This document shows positions 23,236 through 38,200 of a stretch of 64,000 nt of DNA, piece by piece (within the stretch, counting starts at the first letter, position 1; every line of letters starts with the position of its first letter). The translations under genes were made by a program, and so were the position numbers. This DNA is from Psococerastis gibbosa (Eukaryota; Arthropoda; Insecta; Psocodea; Psocidae). The stretch lies in the NCBI GenBank assembly GCA_963971405.1, contig OZ020488.1, positions 19,611,089-19,675,088 on the forward strand, read 5' to 3'. The notes under the pieces were generated by a model that worked only from the letters and a program-made list of their open reading frames with translations, searched no databases and had not been told where the DNA came from.

Positions 23236-26200
23236 CTGATAAACAATGCGTTTATTAAATTTCACCTGTTCCGCCGGATGGCCGGCAATATATCGACGGT
23301 ACCTTTTCGAACTCAATGCTTTAGGCCGATTTAAGCAGATTGTACTGAGACAAGTATTCCATCATAAATAAAATAAGGCCTGGTACACGCGGACAACTAC
23401 CCATTTGCTACAATGACAAATTATGCGTACCGGGCCAAAGAGTAAAATAAACATAACAGCCCAATTCACATATAACAGCCTACTATGTAAAAGTACCAGA
23501 TGACGTACTCATTCATATTAGGTTGCTGTCTATTTTACTCTTTTTGTCTATGATGGAGTAGACCTACTAGTAGTAGTACTACTACAATAGGATCGTGCAC
23601 CGGACCTTCCGAGGATGTGGAACGTAGAAAATTGGCACAAGATATTTTTAATTTCAGGCATAGCAGTTCTTTTATAAACGTTACTGGGGACTAAAATTTC
23701 TCCCAGTAAAGTTCATAGAAAAACTATAACACGAACAATTAAAAATGCCCTATAATATGATGGATGCATGAAATAGTCTTCTAAAACTTGAATAGACCAG
23801 ATGATTAATAACTTCCGCAGTATTGTGTATTAAATAAAATAAAAAAATTAATAATCGGATTTTGGGTGCCAATTTTCTACGCTACATATCCTCATAATAG
23901 TTATCTAAATAAACAATTCTCATAGAAGATCAAACATCACCAGATGTACTCCTTCCAAACTACCAATCAGGATGGAGAGCACTTATTTGTAATTACATGG
24001 AATTCATTCGACCAAGTTTGAACGCCCATGAACAATAAATTCTAATAGACAATGAATAGTATATTGGCCTAAGTACAGTATATTGTTGCAGAAGACATAC
24101 AAATATATTTTTTATTTAAATTTCATAATTCCATTAAGGGCAAATCGGAGTACCGTACCTCCACTACGCTGTTTCTGCCCAAAGTCGATTATCACAGAAA
24201 ATTTCAATCGTAGAGCCGAGACAATATATCAATGGGAATTAGCAAAAATGTTCCTCTACATTTCGATTATGACATATACGGCCTTCAGCACTAACACCAA
24301 CTGTCAATAGCCACAGTTCTTGAACTTCTTGCTCGGGACTACCATACCAATCGTTTTTTTGTACAAATCGAATTAAGTAATTTTGTCCTATCTGAATTTT
24401 AAAAAGGTGCATATCATAACAAAATGCTGAGAAAAATTTCTTTTTTGTCCTAATTTTTTGACAGCTCAACGAGATATTTAGTTTTTACATTTATAAGGCT
24501 TTTCCCCTTCCGATTGTCTCTTAACTTAGAGGAATTACTTGTACTGTAGTAGACCTAGTAAAGTAGGTCAGGAACTTACTATGAGATGCGACACTAGGCC
24601 TGCATTTCTGACAGCATCCATCTTCATATCTATCCTCAACCGGGCATTCCGAGACGTCAGGACACTTCTCAGCTTCACTTGTGACTAGGTACTGTAAATG
24701 GCATTATGTTACGGGAAATTAGATAAACCAATTATAGTGCTAGGACAGCTCTGCTGAATGATGGACACGTGGCATGAATAGGGTATCATCCGATAAAATG
24801 AAATTAAAAAATAATTCATAAGCAAAACATCTCGAGCTTCAAATTTTGCTCCGAAGAAGTGTAATATTTATATTTATATCTTATTTAACGTATTAAATAA
24901 ATATTTATTTGACCATAAGGTTATACAATATGTTGAGCTACGAGACACAGAGTGACAGAGATGTTCTGCCAAAATATTTTGTTTTTATGGCTGAGTTTTT
25001 ACTTGAGATATCTTCTTCATAATTGGTAAAGCTGTACCTATTTCATATAGGCTATTAAGACTCCGAAGAAACTACGCCTAGTCTAAACTGTTTAGGCGAT
25101 AGATAGGCCGTTGTAAGTTTGTGTGCTTACCCCTCCAAGTACGCTGAGACATGAGTAAGTGGTGCAATTATCTTTGCTAAGCCATGACTCCCCTGGTTTG
25201 TAAACGGAGGTTTCCAGCACACATGCAATTTGCACACAGTGTCCGCAACAAGAACCATTTATTTCTCTGTATTCCCATCCCTGTAAGTCCAAAATTAACA
25301 ATTTCAGAACACAATTTATAAGGGAGTTCAAAGAGCTATTGTTCGTCTTACGAACGGATAAAAAAACACTAGGCAGCTTTAGATTAAAGTAATGCTTTAT
25401 GCCATTGACTATAAATGAAGTGCGTCTTTTTAACCAGTGCAGTGTAGGCTAGTATGCATTGACATTAGGTTGTTTATGACAAAATGTTAAGTGTACAAGT
25501 AGGGCATAATTTAATACTTACGATAACGGTACCGGATAAAAAAACCACTAAAGATTGAAAAGCTACTTGCCTGATTTAAGAGGCTGAATATTGAGGCTAA
25601 CCGGATTGGTTACTAACTGTCCCTAACTGACAAGTAAGGTAAATGGTGGATATTCAACAGACCCTAGACACGCTTGCTCACCAAGTCACATTCTGTAGAA
25701 CATGCTTGTGTCTTCAGTTCCCGTGTTATTTCACCAAGTCCTCGCTTTTCGCAATGAGCTGTGTGACATAGATCTTGTTGCAATGGATGCCAGGACTCAC
25801 CAACCTTTAGAAAAATAAAATTTAAAATTATGAATTACGTCATTGTTTATCGGTCCATAATCGGTACATTTATTTCTTATATTTTTAAGTTTTATTATTA
25901 TTTAATTCCACGCTCCGATTAAAATTCTTGTCTACATTTAGACGGTTTCATATTGAATGAACTGTTTTTATCATTCAATGAACTCTTCAATTTTATCATT
26001 TTTACGGATGCCTTTATACGTAGGTAAAACAAACAAACGTTATACCGCACACAGACAGGCCAATACCTTGCCGTAAGTCGTTGTAATTGCTTTATGTATT
26101 TTTTGTTGTTGGTATTAATATAATAATAATAATATATGCATCTTGGAACCCGTACTCGCCATTGACGCCACTCGTCTTTCTTACAGTACAAGACGAACTT

Positions 26201-29200
26201 GTTTCTAGCATTCATTGCATACATACAATATACGAGTACAGTATAGTGACAACTATGGGTGACAACGCACACGGTATTTTGAAAACAATCCATGGATTAT
26301 TGAAAGTACTTTTGGCGTTAGACAAGACCAGATCCTACTTTTCTCGCTTTGTTTTGCAAGTTTTCTGCGGTTGGCGCTTTAAAGTTTATTGCTTAGTTTT
26401 ATCACATGATAAGTAATATAATACTATTGTAGTGAGTAGCTACGATACGAGGCCATGAAGAATCGGGACTTAGGCGACCATTCCACCGACCGGCTAGGGC
26501 TATTTACAAAAACAGTGACGTGGTAGCAGACATTCAAGACTTAGGCGGGGTTTCCACCGACCTCGCATTGCAGAATTGACGGAAATGTTTATTTTCCTCT
26601 ATGCCATAGTTAAAATTGATCAATGATCATACAGTAAAATCACAAACAAACGAACTAAAATAAAAAAATGGCGTCATGGGATATGTTAAGTACAAACATT
26701 TTAATAGATTTCTATAAAAAGAAAAATTCTAATTTCCGTCAATGTCATTTGCATTCTGCAATGCGAGGTCGCTGGAAACGCCACCTAAGTCTTGAATGTC
26801 TGCTACCACGTCACCGTTTTTGTAAATAGCCCTAGCCGGTCGGTGGAATGGGCACCTTATAGAATCTTAACATGCATGTCTTTGCGCTTTCTGACAAGCC
26901 CATGCCAATCCCAACCGGTTACACATTGTTCCGATTGGCTTCTAAAAATGCTGCCGCACATCAAATAAATAATTTCAACAAGAAGCAGTGCGTTCCACAT
27001 GCTGCGTTATGTGGCCATAGGCTGATTTGAGACACTATAAATTAAAAAATAAATAAATGTGACACCAACCTTATATATTTTACCGTCGGGCCCTTTGCAA
27101 CCGATTCTTGTAATATCAGGGCAGCAGGCATCTTGACCTGGAGTTGCAATCAAGTCATATTGTTGATGATCGGGGTGATGTTCTATAGTGGGACAGTCCC
27201 TAACCGTACACACGGATTCGGGGGCCACGTCCTTTCTTTGCTCACAAGTACAAGTTGTACAGTGACCGTCGGACCATGTGCTGCCGATCTGTTAATAAAT
27301 AGGAAGGTAAGTAAAAGTAACAGCTTAAGTACACCATAAGAAAAAATCGGCTTATATATAAATTTGAGTGAACATAACAAAGAGTGATATAACTCACCTC
27401 TTTAGCTAAAATTTGGTCGCCTCCCAATGTAAGATCTGCATGACGCAGCTCATAAATGCAGAGATCTGTTGGTTTCTCTGCAAAATAATATTGACACGTA
27501 GAATAAATAAAATCAACAACATGGCTACATGCAATCGAACGTGGTTAAAGACGGATGTTTCTTGTATGAGCGTATAGTGTTAAGCAAGCAGTGGGAGGTG
27601 ATAAGGATGATGGCCAGTACAATATGCCATCAGTCAAAAGTTATAAAAAATCAGAATACGAAGGTTGGCAAAACATCAGGCATGATGAAGGAAAGGGTGA
27701 GCTATCAGGCCTAAGCTTATGTCCCGAAGAAAAGTCCTTCAGAGAATTTTAGCCATGGCCTGACTTAGTTCAGTTGGTAAAGAACTGAACAGTGAATCGG
27801 ATGAGAGACATAAAAGGAAGCATTTTCCACTGAGCTTCCTTTCAGCACAAGATGAAAAACTGCAGCAGGAATCGCTGCTGACCGCAATATCCCAAACAAA
27901 TAGAGCTGTGGTTATGTAAGACAATTCTCACCCAGTTCTCAGGTCCCCTTGATAGATTGCAAGGCAGAACATATTAACTTACGGCAGACATATGTAGGAC
28001 AGCAATCTGGAGAGGGATAAGTTTGGAGTTTGTAATGCAACTGGCACTTAGGTGGAGGAGTACACCTGCTGGTATTGCAGACAACTTCAATGCTAGGGCA
28101 ACATCCTGACTCGTTGACGAATCGCTCCATTCCCACTGGCAACTCTGGGTGGTCCATCTGCAGCTCATGGCAAGTATCCCTCGGAATACACCCTGCAATT
28201 AAGATGAAACAAGGTGAGATGAGAATTAAGAATAGATAGAACTCTTGTTTCATTACGCCTGACCACCATGAAACGAATTTTGAGTTGCGAGGTAGGAACA
28301 ATTAAGAAGAATTTTTTCTAACTTTTACCGGTAATAGCCATTAGGCTTATTCCATATTGGTTAGGTACTATAAAAAAGATAAAAATGGAAAATTGAGTTT
28401 TAGTGGAGGGCAAAGAAAATGAACGGTATCTGAAATATGACACTCACGGCAAAAGTAGTTGATGCAACCGAAGCGATCAGGTATAGTCTCCAAAATTTGA
28501 TCCATCCCACAGTCAGGAGCAATGGACTCATTACAGACTCTTGGTTCTTCAGTTGGGCTTTGCACTGAAAATTGAAAACAAACTTTTAATTTAACGCAGC
28601 CAATTATGGAAGGTACTTCCAAGAAATGTAGGGATAATTATTAATCATTTCAGTACCGCAATGCGGAAAAAACCCATGTATAATGCATTTAGAATAAATG
28701 CTTTAAAAGTGGCCACTTTCTTGAAAGTCGGAATTCTTCCCAGCAGCCTGATCATGGCGATTAAAATACCGGTATTTACTTAATCTCCTGGTATTAAAAA
28801 TGTAAACATGATAATTTTATAATGGAAAGTGCTATTCAAAATTTGTTTGTTTACATTTTTAATACCAGGGGATTAAATAAATACCGGTATTATAATCACC
28901 ATGATGGTGTACTATTTTTCTCATCCATTTCTTAAGAGGATATGGAGCGTAGATTTTGGGAACCTCTGGATCACCAAAAAATGATATTGTGTGCGAAGTA
29001 GTCCTCTACAACTCCCATATACCAAATCTTTATGTAGGAAGTTAAATAAAACATAAAAACCGATTATTCCGAGGGTGACCAATATCTACGTTCCTCATCC
29101 CCATAATTACGCAGTGAAACCCTTCTCCATTCGCGTCACTGCTGTACGTACTGACTCCCACTACTATTACTCCAACCACAGAACACCATAATAGCTGAGT

Positions 29201-32200
29201 AATATAACATTGTAAGGGGTACAAATACACTGGACATACATCACGCGGTCTAGAGCTGATATCTTGTTTGATTTTTGACATTGATATAACTTTACTTTGA
29301 ATGCAAGACTTACAACAGAAATATTCGGGACAGCATTCATCCTTCTTGGTTTCATCGAGAATTGGAGTATAACCTTCACTGCATACGGTTTTGACTCCAG
29401 AACATTCCTTTTGCCGACAATTTATTCCTGTTTCGTCACATGTACAGTTAGTGCACTTGTCCACGGTCCATTTGTCTCCTATACGGTGTCCCTCTTCATC
29501 ACAGGTTAAGCACACGGACTCGTTCAAACATGTCCCATTGATGAATACCTGAAAATAAATAAATAAATGTTAAAGGAAAACTATTATATATAATAGGAAA
29601 TAGAAAAACAGCCTAAGACGATTAGGGAATTATCAACACACGATTATTGTGATGCAGATCCTGTAAAATTTCGATCGCTTATTATAAAATAATCGCTAAG
29701 CCCAGAGCTCAGCAGCCTGATCATGGCGGTTATGATACCGGTATTTATTTAATCCCCTGGTATTAAAAATGTAAACAAGATAATTTTATAATGGAAAGTG
29801 CTATTCAAAATTTGTTTGTTTACAGTTATAATCCTAGGGTATTTATTTAACCCCGGTATTATAATCGCCTCGATCAGGCTGCTGGAGGGGAACAATATGC
29901 AATACTCCTAAAATAAAATCAGAAAGAAAAAGAAGTGGAGATGGCAAGTATTCTATAAATCAATAATTAATGACTCAAACGTGAATTGATAAGTCCATGC
30001 TATTTAAAAAATCATCAGAATAATATCGATATCGATGTATATATTCTTTTACCTTTCCGTTCGGGCAGAAACATCCCTCTACATTTTGGAAGGGGCAGGT
30101 TTCGGGGTGTTTCGTTATTTCCATAAAATTTTCACACGTCACCTGACACCCCAAGTGGCAAGGAGAATATTCAAGCTCTAAAAAAATTAGAAACATGCCA
30201 TGAGTTATTACATTGGCCTAAATTCAACGGTCAAACATCCACAAAATGGACATCCCCGAAAATATGATGCCCCCAAGCAATGATTCCCCACCAAATGTAG
30301 ATTTAAGCACGGTAGTGTATTAATCTAGACTTTAAGTGGTTATTTTCTACTTCAAAATTATGAAATTACATAGGTTAGGCGGGGAAAGGGGAACTTAGGT
30401 AGTAATTATCATAGGAAATGATGGGAAAATCGCAAAATCAAATAAAAAAATACGGTACCTAGCTACTACAATTTGGAATACAACACTGCACTATTATTAC
30501 AGACCACCGAAATGAAATTACGGCAAAGCTTTTATAACTTCAACTACATGAATAGCTTATGTATGTAGTCTACAGTTGTACTTGTATTACGTACCTTGAG
30601 GACATGTCATGGGGCAAACATTTTGACTCCTCCAGTTTACACATACTCCAACATCCCTGCACGCTTTCGCATAGGCTTCCAGACTTTCGCAGATAGATCC
30701 GTTAAAGCACATATGAGATTGACAGAGCTCGACGAAAGATTTTGGATCTACTAATGGATGACACTACAAAGAATTCATCAGAATTAGTTTTTGAAAAATT
30801 TGAATTAATCACTTGCGCAGAAGAATTTAATTATGTCTCTGATATTACATAAGCCTCTTCCCCTTCCGATTAAGCTTTCAAAACAATCTTATATTCTACC
30901 ACCAAATACTAAATAGTGACAAGCTGTTAACTAGTTTTACCTTTCCAAATTTATCAACGTCCTCTAATGCTAAACAACGCTTCGGATCAGCATTAGCATA
31001 GTCACATAGAGGGAGCTCATTTTGACAGGACTCGACACCGTGGTTCATCAGCCACAGATCATTCAGATCTGAAGACTTCACATTGTCGTCGTGTGGATTT
31101 TTATTACAGTTCCCTGCAATTAAGTATACCATTTAGAAATGCACTGCAAATATTTTCATGTTAAATTCTTGTGAATTGAGCCGCACCGGCATCTCTGCAT
31201 GGAATTCTCATTTTTATATTGTTATGCAAAGATAAGTAACTAACAATAGACAATGAACTCATAACTAGGACGAAAACCTTTGGTGAATCATCACATTCAT
31301 TAGCATGTCGTGGGCAGAATGGGCAATTTATCCGACTATACGACTTAAAGTTCGTTATTTAACCTAGTCGTAGGTACTATTTTTCAATTATTTCAGTTAA
31401 TAAAACCCAAAATAAACTTCTCAATTGCTAGGATGACCATTGATAAGATCTAATACCAAAGATTTTACAAGAGAATAGAGTAAGGACGCTAATGAAAGAA
31501 ACATAACTTACCACAAATGCCCTCCGTTTTGTTCAAATACAAGTGTGAAGGTACTGCCAGCGTAAAGGTAGGGTATCGATAGGATAAATGTAGCGAAAGA
31601 GCAGGCAATATGACTTCTGTCGAAGTGCCAGCATTTTCTATTCCAACCCATTCCTTGTTTAGTGGCCATTCTTTAATTGCTTGCTCGTCAAGTAGTACGG
31701 CAACCTAAATACATGAAAGCATAAATAATGAACAGGCGGAAACTAGCAGCAAAGTGAGGGATCATTGCTTAAAGAAATCCCCTATAAAATATTCCGAGGG
31801 CAAGTTGATTGGCTTGAACTGAGAGAAAATATAAACCGAAAGGTTAGACAGCATCTGGCAATATCTTCGCATTTTTTCTCGGTGCAACAGCTTGGGGTGA
31901 GTTTTGGCCTCTCGCACCACCTCTTTCCACACATCCTTTCCCTTCCTCTGCCCAGCCACCTCGTCGCCCTTGGTTCCGTGGCCTGACAATATACTAGTAT
32001 TCATTTCAAAATAATGATGGAAGACTCGGCGGATCCAACAAATAATGAAGTTTACAAACGGGTCTCTAACAATATGGTCTCTTCTTATAGAAACAATATT
32101 GAAAATATCTGCCAGAGTTCTTCAGATACGAATCTCAATCGAATCAAATATGAAAACTTTACGAACCTCAGATGGACTTGTCCCTTTCAAACGAATACTA

Positions 32201-35200
32201 TGTCCTCTAGCGTATATGATTATTTCTTTGGCACACTGTGTTTGACCACCTTCTTTGCACTGGCCAAATGTAGCTATCACCTACAATGACAGAAATAAAT
32301 GCAATGGCATAATTGACATTTAGCGCATTAACAAAAAGGCGAGGAGAGAGTATAATAACATAAACGATCGCTAGAAATGAGGGGCAGGCACAAAGATAAT
32401 ATTTTTTCTTAGTCACACTCCTCAAGCAGAGCAGACTAGAACCTTAAACCCAACACAAACACACACTACAATAATTATCTTGTTTCTTTCTTATTTATAC
32501 GTAACTTAGTACTTATAAGGATAGCTTTGTGATGGCCGAAATTTTCGATTTCGGGATTTCAGTGGATTTACACGTTTTGAGGACACAGGAACCAAAAAAG
32601 TGGTGTTTAAGAAATGTGTGTCTGTCTTCCTGCCCACCGTTTTGTGGGCAAACTGTTCGGTGGATTTTGATGTAATTTGGCATATTCACAAAAATCATGT
32701 CTCGGGATAATAGTTTATTATTTTGGGCTAACTCCAAAAAACTAAATAAAATTCTCAAAAACAGCTCCAACGAATTTCTTTAATAATATTGTAGTCGAAA
32801 ATTAGTTTTAAACTGGATATTAAAACGAAGGATGACTAAAGGTAAAAAATTAAGTATCCTATACCTGGAAATTTGGAGCGCCAGAAAGCGTGACATCTCT
32901 TGCTATAACGTACGAGCAATTTCCGTTAAATGTGAAGTTTGCCCCATCAAAATTTTTATATAATGAATCTCCAAATCCATCGCAAACACCTAAAATCATA
33001 CATGGTGCAAGTTATAGGTGAGCAACCGTTAAACAATTCGACTTTATAGAATTGTTGACAATGCAGATAAACGGTAAGTTGGTAGACACCTACCGTAGCC
33101 TTATAGAATACTTCTAAAGATAATTGTTTGTTGTTTTTCCAACTTTCCCTCAAACTCCTCCCCCTAGCAAGGTTTCAAGGACTTTAATATTGAACAGGAT
33201 TAACATTTCTCCATTTTTATTTTTATTTTTTATTACAGTATATTTTCAATAAACTTACAGTCTCGACATTGCGTCGGTTTTACGCAAGTATCTCCGTTGC
33301 GCACAAGACCGTCGGGACAGAAGCATCCAGGAAAGCACGAAGTGGCAGGAGTAAAGCACTCCATATTTTCACATGAAGGCTCGCATGAATGCGGATAACA
33401 GTCGTGAAACACTTGATCTGCAGGGCATGTTGGGGCTAAAAGTACAATATTATCACTCGATTATGGTGACATGGGTAGGTAATACACTGAAAATATACAC
33501 GATAAAAAGAGTCTACCGCCCTCAGGCCCACTGCCTACTAGAACTACCACTCTAAATGGCTCTACTAACACAGCTAGATGTTTTAAATTTCGATATAATT
33601 TTGTAATTTAACTAGTAGGTAGATCAGAATACACTTCTGGCTCTTTTACTGAATACTATAAAAAATATTATTAAATAGGTACCAACCATTTCGAAGCACT
33701 GAGCCTCAATCCATTAAAATGCATTTATTCTAGTAACCAGCCGTGTTTATGTTCTATGTCCAAACTCATGTAAACGGAATGGGTAATAGCAAGTGTGCGA
33801 GAAATGGCTGAGGGAATAAATATAGGAAACACGGAAAAGAGGAAGACCTAGGAAAGATACAGAAATCAGATTGAGGATGATCTCACAAGAGTGGTACTGG
33901 TAGTGTAGAATAAGAATCATAAGTGGAGGGAGTGGAGGACGCTCAAGTATCACACCTGAGCAACTAGAACTGACTATTGATGATGATGGAGGGCCTAAGT
34001 TCTATGTTTACTCACTGCAATCGGAAGTTAATCTCCATCCAGAAAGATCACGGCTCATATCCAAGTTTTTACAAGACGTCACCAAATCCTGAAGTGCAGC
34101 ACAGCGGCATTCGTAAACTGTCCGATTTGCCATCAAGCAAGTACAGGATGCTTCAAGACATTTGGAAATAAATTGATTAAGGTTCACCAGATCACCACAC
34201 TTTGAAAATGGCTCTTTTCTGAAACATGAAGCAGTAGTAGTGTTAAAAAACATGGCTTCAAACAATGGCCATAACGGTTAGGCAGATAATAACAAGTTCT
34301 GGTGGAGGTTTACAAATACATTATTAGGCTATCTAGTCAATTGTTTTCAACGGCTTCTTGCAAAAACCCGTACCTATCATGATCCCCGGTTCAGTCATAG
34401 TATAACAGGAGCGTGTTATTATAATCATTCTGTAAATAAAAAATGGATGACAAACCTGACGGCATAACACTGCTCCAATGCAATCTCCTGCGTAGTGATA
34501 GGGCATGTGCGAGTATCGCAGACTTCATAACCTGGTACTGCCCAGCCTCTTCCGAAAGCAGACGTCGATCTGCTCAGTGAGCCGTCGGGCATGGTTTTAT
34601 CGTCGTCGCCGAGCCCGTTATATAGGCCACACAACCCAGCGACTCCGTTCTTGTGTTTGCCATCAATCTGGAATAGGAAATAAATTGAGACTACTGCAAT
34701 AGGTGTTCATTTCTGTTTGCTTTTAAAGGCTTGTAAGGCTGCGTGTATAGCCGGCATTTTGGTTTTTATACGAAAAAGGTCCATTCCCTTAACCACGTAT
34801 TAGCTACTGCTGCACGCCGATGACTTGCTGAGACATTTTTTCGTAGGAGGAAATAGGGTTGGTGAACAGTTTGATGCAAAACCACAGAGTATACTTCAGA
34901 AGATTTTTGTGAGCTGGCGCGTTCTGGGCGTGTCAAGGGGAAAACCGTGAACCGGTGTGCGGTCGGCTTCACGCCGGACTAAAAACTTCCGAATTTGACT
35001 CTGCGGTTTCCAACTACCCATTTGCTACAATGAAACTCGCGTGTGTCGAATCGTCCGTGTGTGATTTTAGGTACTATGTAGTATTGCTCAGCGCAGTCAA
35101 CGGTCAGTACCTACCTGGCATGTTTGCTTAAAAATTAACTTTATAAATTAGGCTATTTAACAATCGTGAAATTGATGCTGACCTCGATGCGTACGTTACT

Positions 35201-38200
35201 CCTGTTGTCTAGAATAACTTTAAAATTATGTAAGTTAGAAGTGAATATGAGAGAGTCTCCAATCCGCGTCACATTGTAGTCCTCAACGTTCGCATTGATG
35301 AGAGCAATCTAAAAGTAGACAGATATTTAATCCATACAACATTTTAGATGTTTTTTATTTATTTATATAGTATTAAAGAAATTTATTTAAAAGCGTGTCA
35401 GTTACAATTTTGTATCACACCTCCGGCATCCATACAGCCATTCTCATGAGACGATAATATGTACCAATGCATCAAAGTTAACGCCCTTACAGCCCTATCG
35501 CAATAGTTACGTCTTGACTGGCTTAAGTTAATAAATGACAGAAGGGATAACAACAACAAAACATGGTAAAAAGTTGTATCTTTACCTGGTGGGCATCATA
35601 TTCAAAACCGTTTAGAAGAAGGCTAAGATTATCTAATAAGTCAATTCTGGTTGAGCCATGATGAATGCGAATATTTAATCCACATGGAGCCATTGTTTTA
35701 CATGTTTTGTAAACTGAAAACAAAAACAATAGCCTAAATATTACATGTATATTGGACAATAGCTGAAAATATCCCACTATTCAATTGTCTTGATACAGTC
35801 TAAATATTGTATTAACAGTGAGCCAAAGCCACATTCCTTTGGCAGCTTTGCCTAGGCATTAGGCTTATCCCACTTCGATGGCCTGGTGGTAGCTTGTTCG
35901 TACTTGTGTACACATCATGTGATCGGTAACCTGTCATAACTCAACACAGTTATTACCTACAGAGGCGACTGAAGAGGTTATTCGGATGCTTGTATGCGAA
36001 TAATCTTAAAAAAAACAACAAATTAACAAAATTTAGGTTTTTAGGTTTTACCCGCCTGGCGTATTCCATTTTATGCTGAGAACTGAGAGGACGTTGTGTC
36101 GTCGGAACTGGTTTTTTGATATGTGACAAGCTCAGAAGCAGTATTTTAGACTTCAAACCCGTTAATGAGAGACTATGTGTAATCCGTCTAAAGGGACGCT
36201 TCCACAATGTGTCTATTATAAATTGCCACGCCCCGACTGAAGAGAGTCAAGATAAGGTAAATGACCTGTTCTATGATACGCTAGAACAACTATTCTCGGA
36301 CCTGCCTTCTTTCGACGCTAAGTTAGTCGTTGGAGACTTTAATGCTAGGCTGGGCAAAGAGGAAGTATGGAGGCCTCACGTAGGCAGTGAGAGCATGCAC
36401 GATATATGCAACGAGAACGGTACCCGACTAGCCAGTTTTGCTGTGTCCACTAATCTCTTCGTAGAAAGCACTATGTTTCGGCATAGAAATATGCATAAAG
36501 AAACTTGGCTGTCTCCGAACGGTCTTACCAGAACTCAAATAGATCACGTTCTGATTCACCGGCGTCATCACAGCTCGGTGACGGACGTAAGAAGCTTCAG
36601 AGGAGCGGATGGTGATTTAGACCATTTTTTGGTAGGCTTCGACTTCCGCCACAGAATTGCATTACAAGACAGGCGGCCCACAAAAAATGGTATCCGCTGG
36701 AACCTTGATAAGTTGAAAGAAGACACTGCTAAGTCAGCGTTCCTAGTAGAAATCCAAAATCGATTCGACACCCTCCAAGATCTTGGAGACGTGGACCAAC
36801 ACTGGGAGGCAATTAAGGAGATAATCAGCTCATCCGCCTCCATCACGCTTGGTAGAAGAAGGAACAGGAAGAAGTCATGGTTCAATTCGCACTGTGAGGT
36901 AGCTATCAAAAGAAGGACAGAGGCCCGCAAGGAGTACATGGTGGACCCGAGTAAACAAGATGAGTACATCAGGGTAAGAAGGGAAACAAATACATGCTTA
37001 CAAAGAGTGAAACGACGTTATCTATCTGAGAAGGTGACCAGCATTGAGAGAAATCACGCTACTAACAATAGTCGAGACATGTACCGCACAATCAAGCAAA
37101 TGAAGGGGGCAGGGACACAGGCTAAGATCATGAGGGATGAAAGTGGAAAGCTCTTAACTAACCCGGATGAATCCTTGAGGAACTGGAGGAACTATTTTGA
37201 CAAATTGCTCAACTCGGAGGAGAACGAAGTGGATAAGGTCGTCTTTCAATCCGCTCAACCGGAAGTATCGGAGCCTACGCTGGTAGAAGTTTCTAGTGCA
37301 ATCAAAAGGCTTAAAAATAACAAAGCGCCCGGAGTGGATAACATCCCTGCTGAATTGCTAAAATGTGGGGGCGAGAGGCTCGCATCGTCTTTACACCTAC
37401 TCATATTGAGAATATGGAGGGAGGAGAGACTACCAGACGATTGGAAGGAAGCAATCATTACCCCAGTCTTTAAGAAGGGCGATAAATCTCAGTGCGAAAA
37501 TTATAGAGGTATCTCCCTGCTGTCGGATGGATATAAGGTGCTGTCCTACGTAATTTTGAGAAGAATTCAGCCATACACAGAAGAATGTCTGGGCGACTAC
37601 CAGGCACGTTTTCACCAGAAACGCTCAACTACGAACCAGATTTTCACGCTCCGGCAGATTTTCGAGAAGGCGTGGGAATTTAATGTGACTGTGCACAACA
37701 TTTTTCTGGATTTTGCGAAGGCGTATGATTCTATAAACCGGTCACAACTTTGGATGATCCTAGATGAAATGGGGATACCCCAAAAGATAGTGAAGATGGT
37801 GCAGGTATGCATGAGGGGGTCGCGGGCTAGAGTAAAGGCGGAGGGAAGCCTGTCGGATCCCTTTGACGTCATATCGGGAGTGAAACAAGGGGATGGGCTC
37901 TCGCCGTGCCTCTTTAATCTGGTGTTGGAGAAAGTGGTAAGGAGAGCTACTGCAATGCCTGGTGGTGTTGAGATAGGGGTTCAGATAAGAATCCTCGGTT
38001 ACGCTGACGACCTAAATATTATGGCTCATGACGAGAAACAGGTGGTGGCCTTGGTGAAGACAATAGAGGAGAATTCTAGATTGGTTGGACTGAAGACTAA
38101 CATAGGCAAGACAAAACACCTTATAGTCCAAAGAAGAACCAGTGTCTACCAGGCGAAGGTAGACCGCTGCGAGTCGGTTCAGCAATTTAGATACCTCGGC

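Noticed and set aside
26087-26416. A 109-codon plus-strand frame in hemocytin intron 53
   Set aside because: Its composition is like intron DNA, it lacks family motifs, and it lies between well-supported exons on the other strand.
27756-27850. tRNA-like stretch (CTTAGTTCAGTTGGTAAAG)
   Set aside because: It resembles box A, but no box B or cloverleaf follows and no second copy was found.
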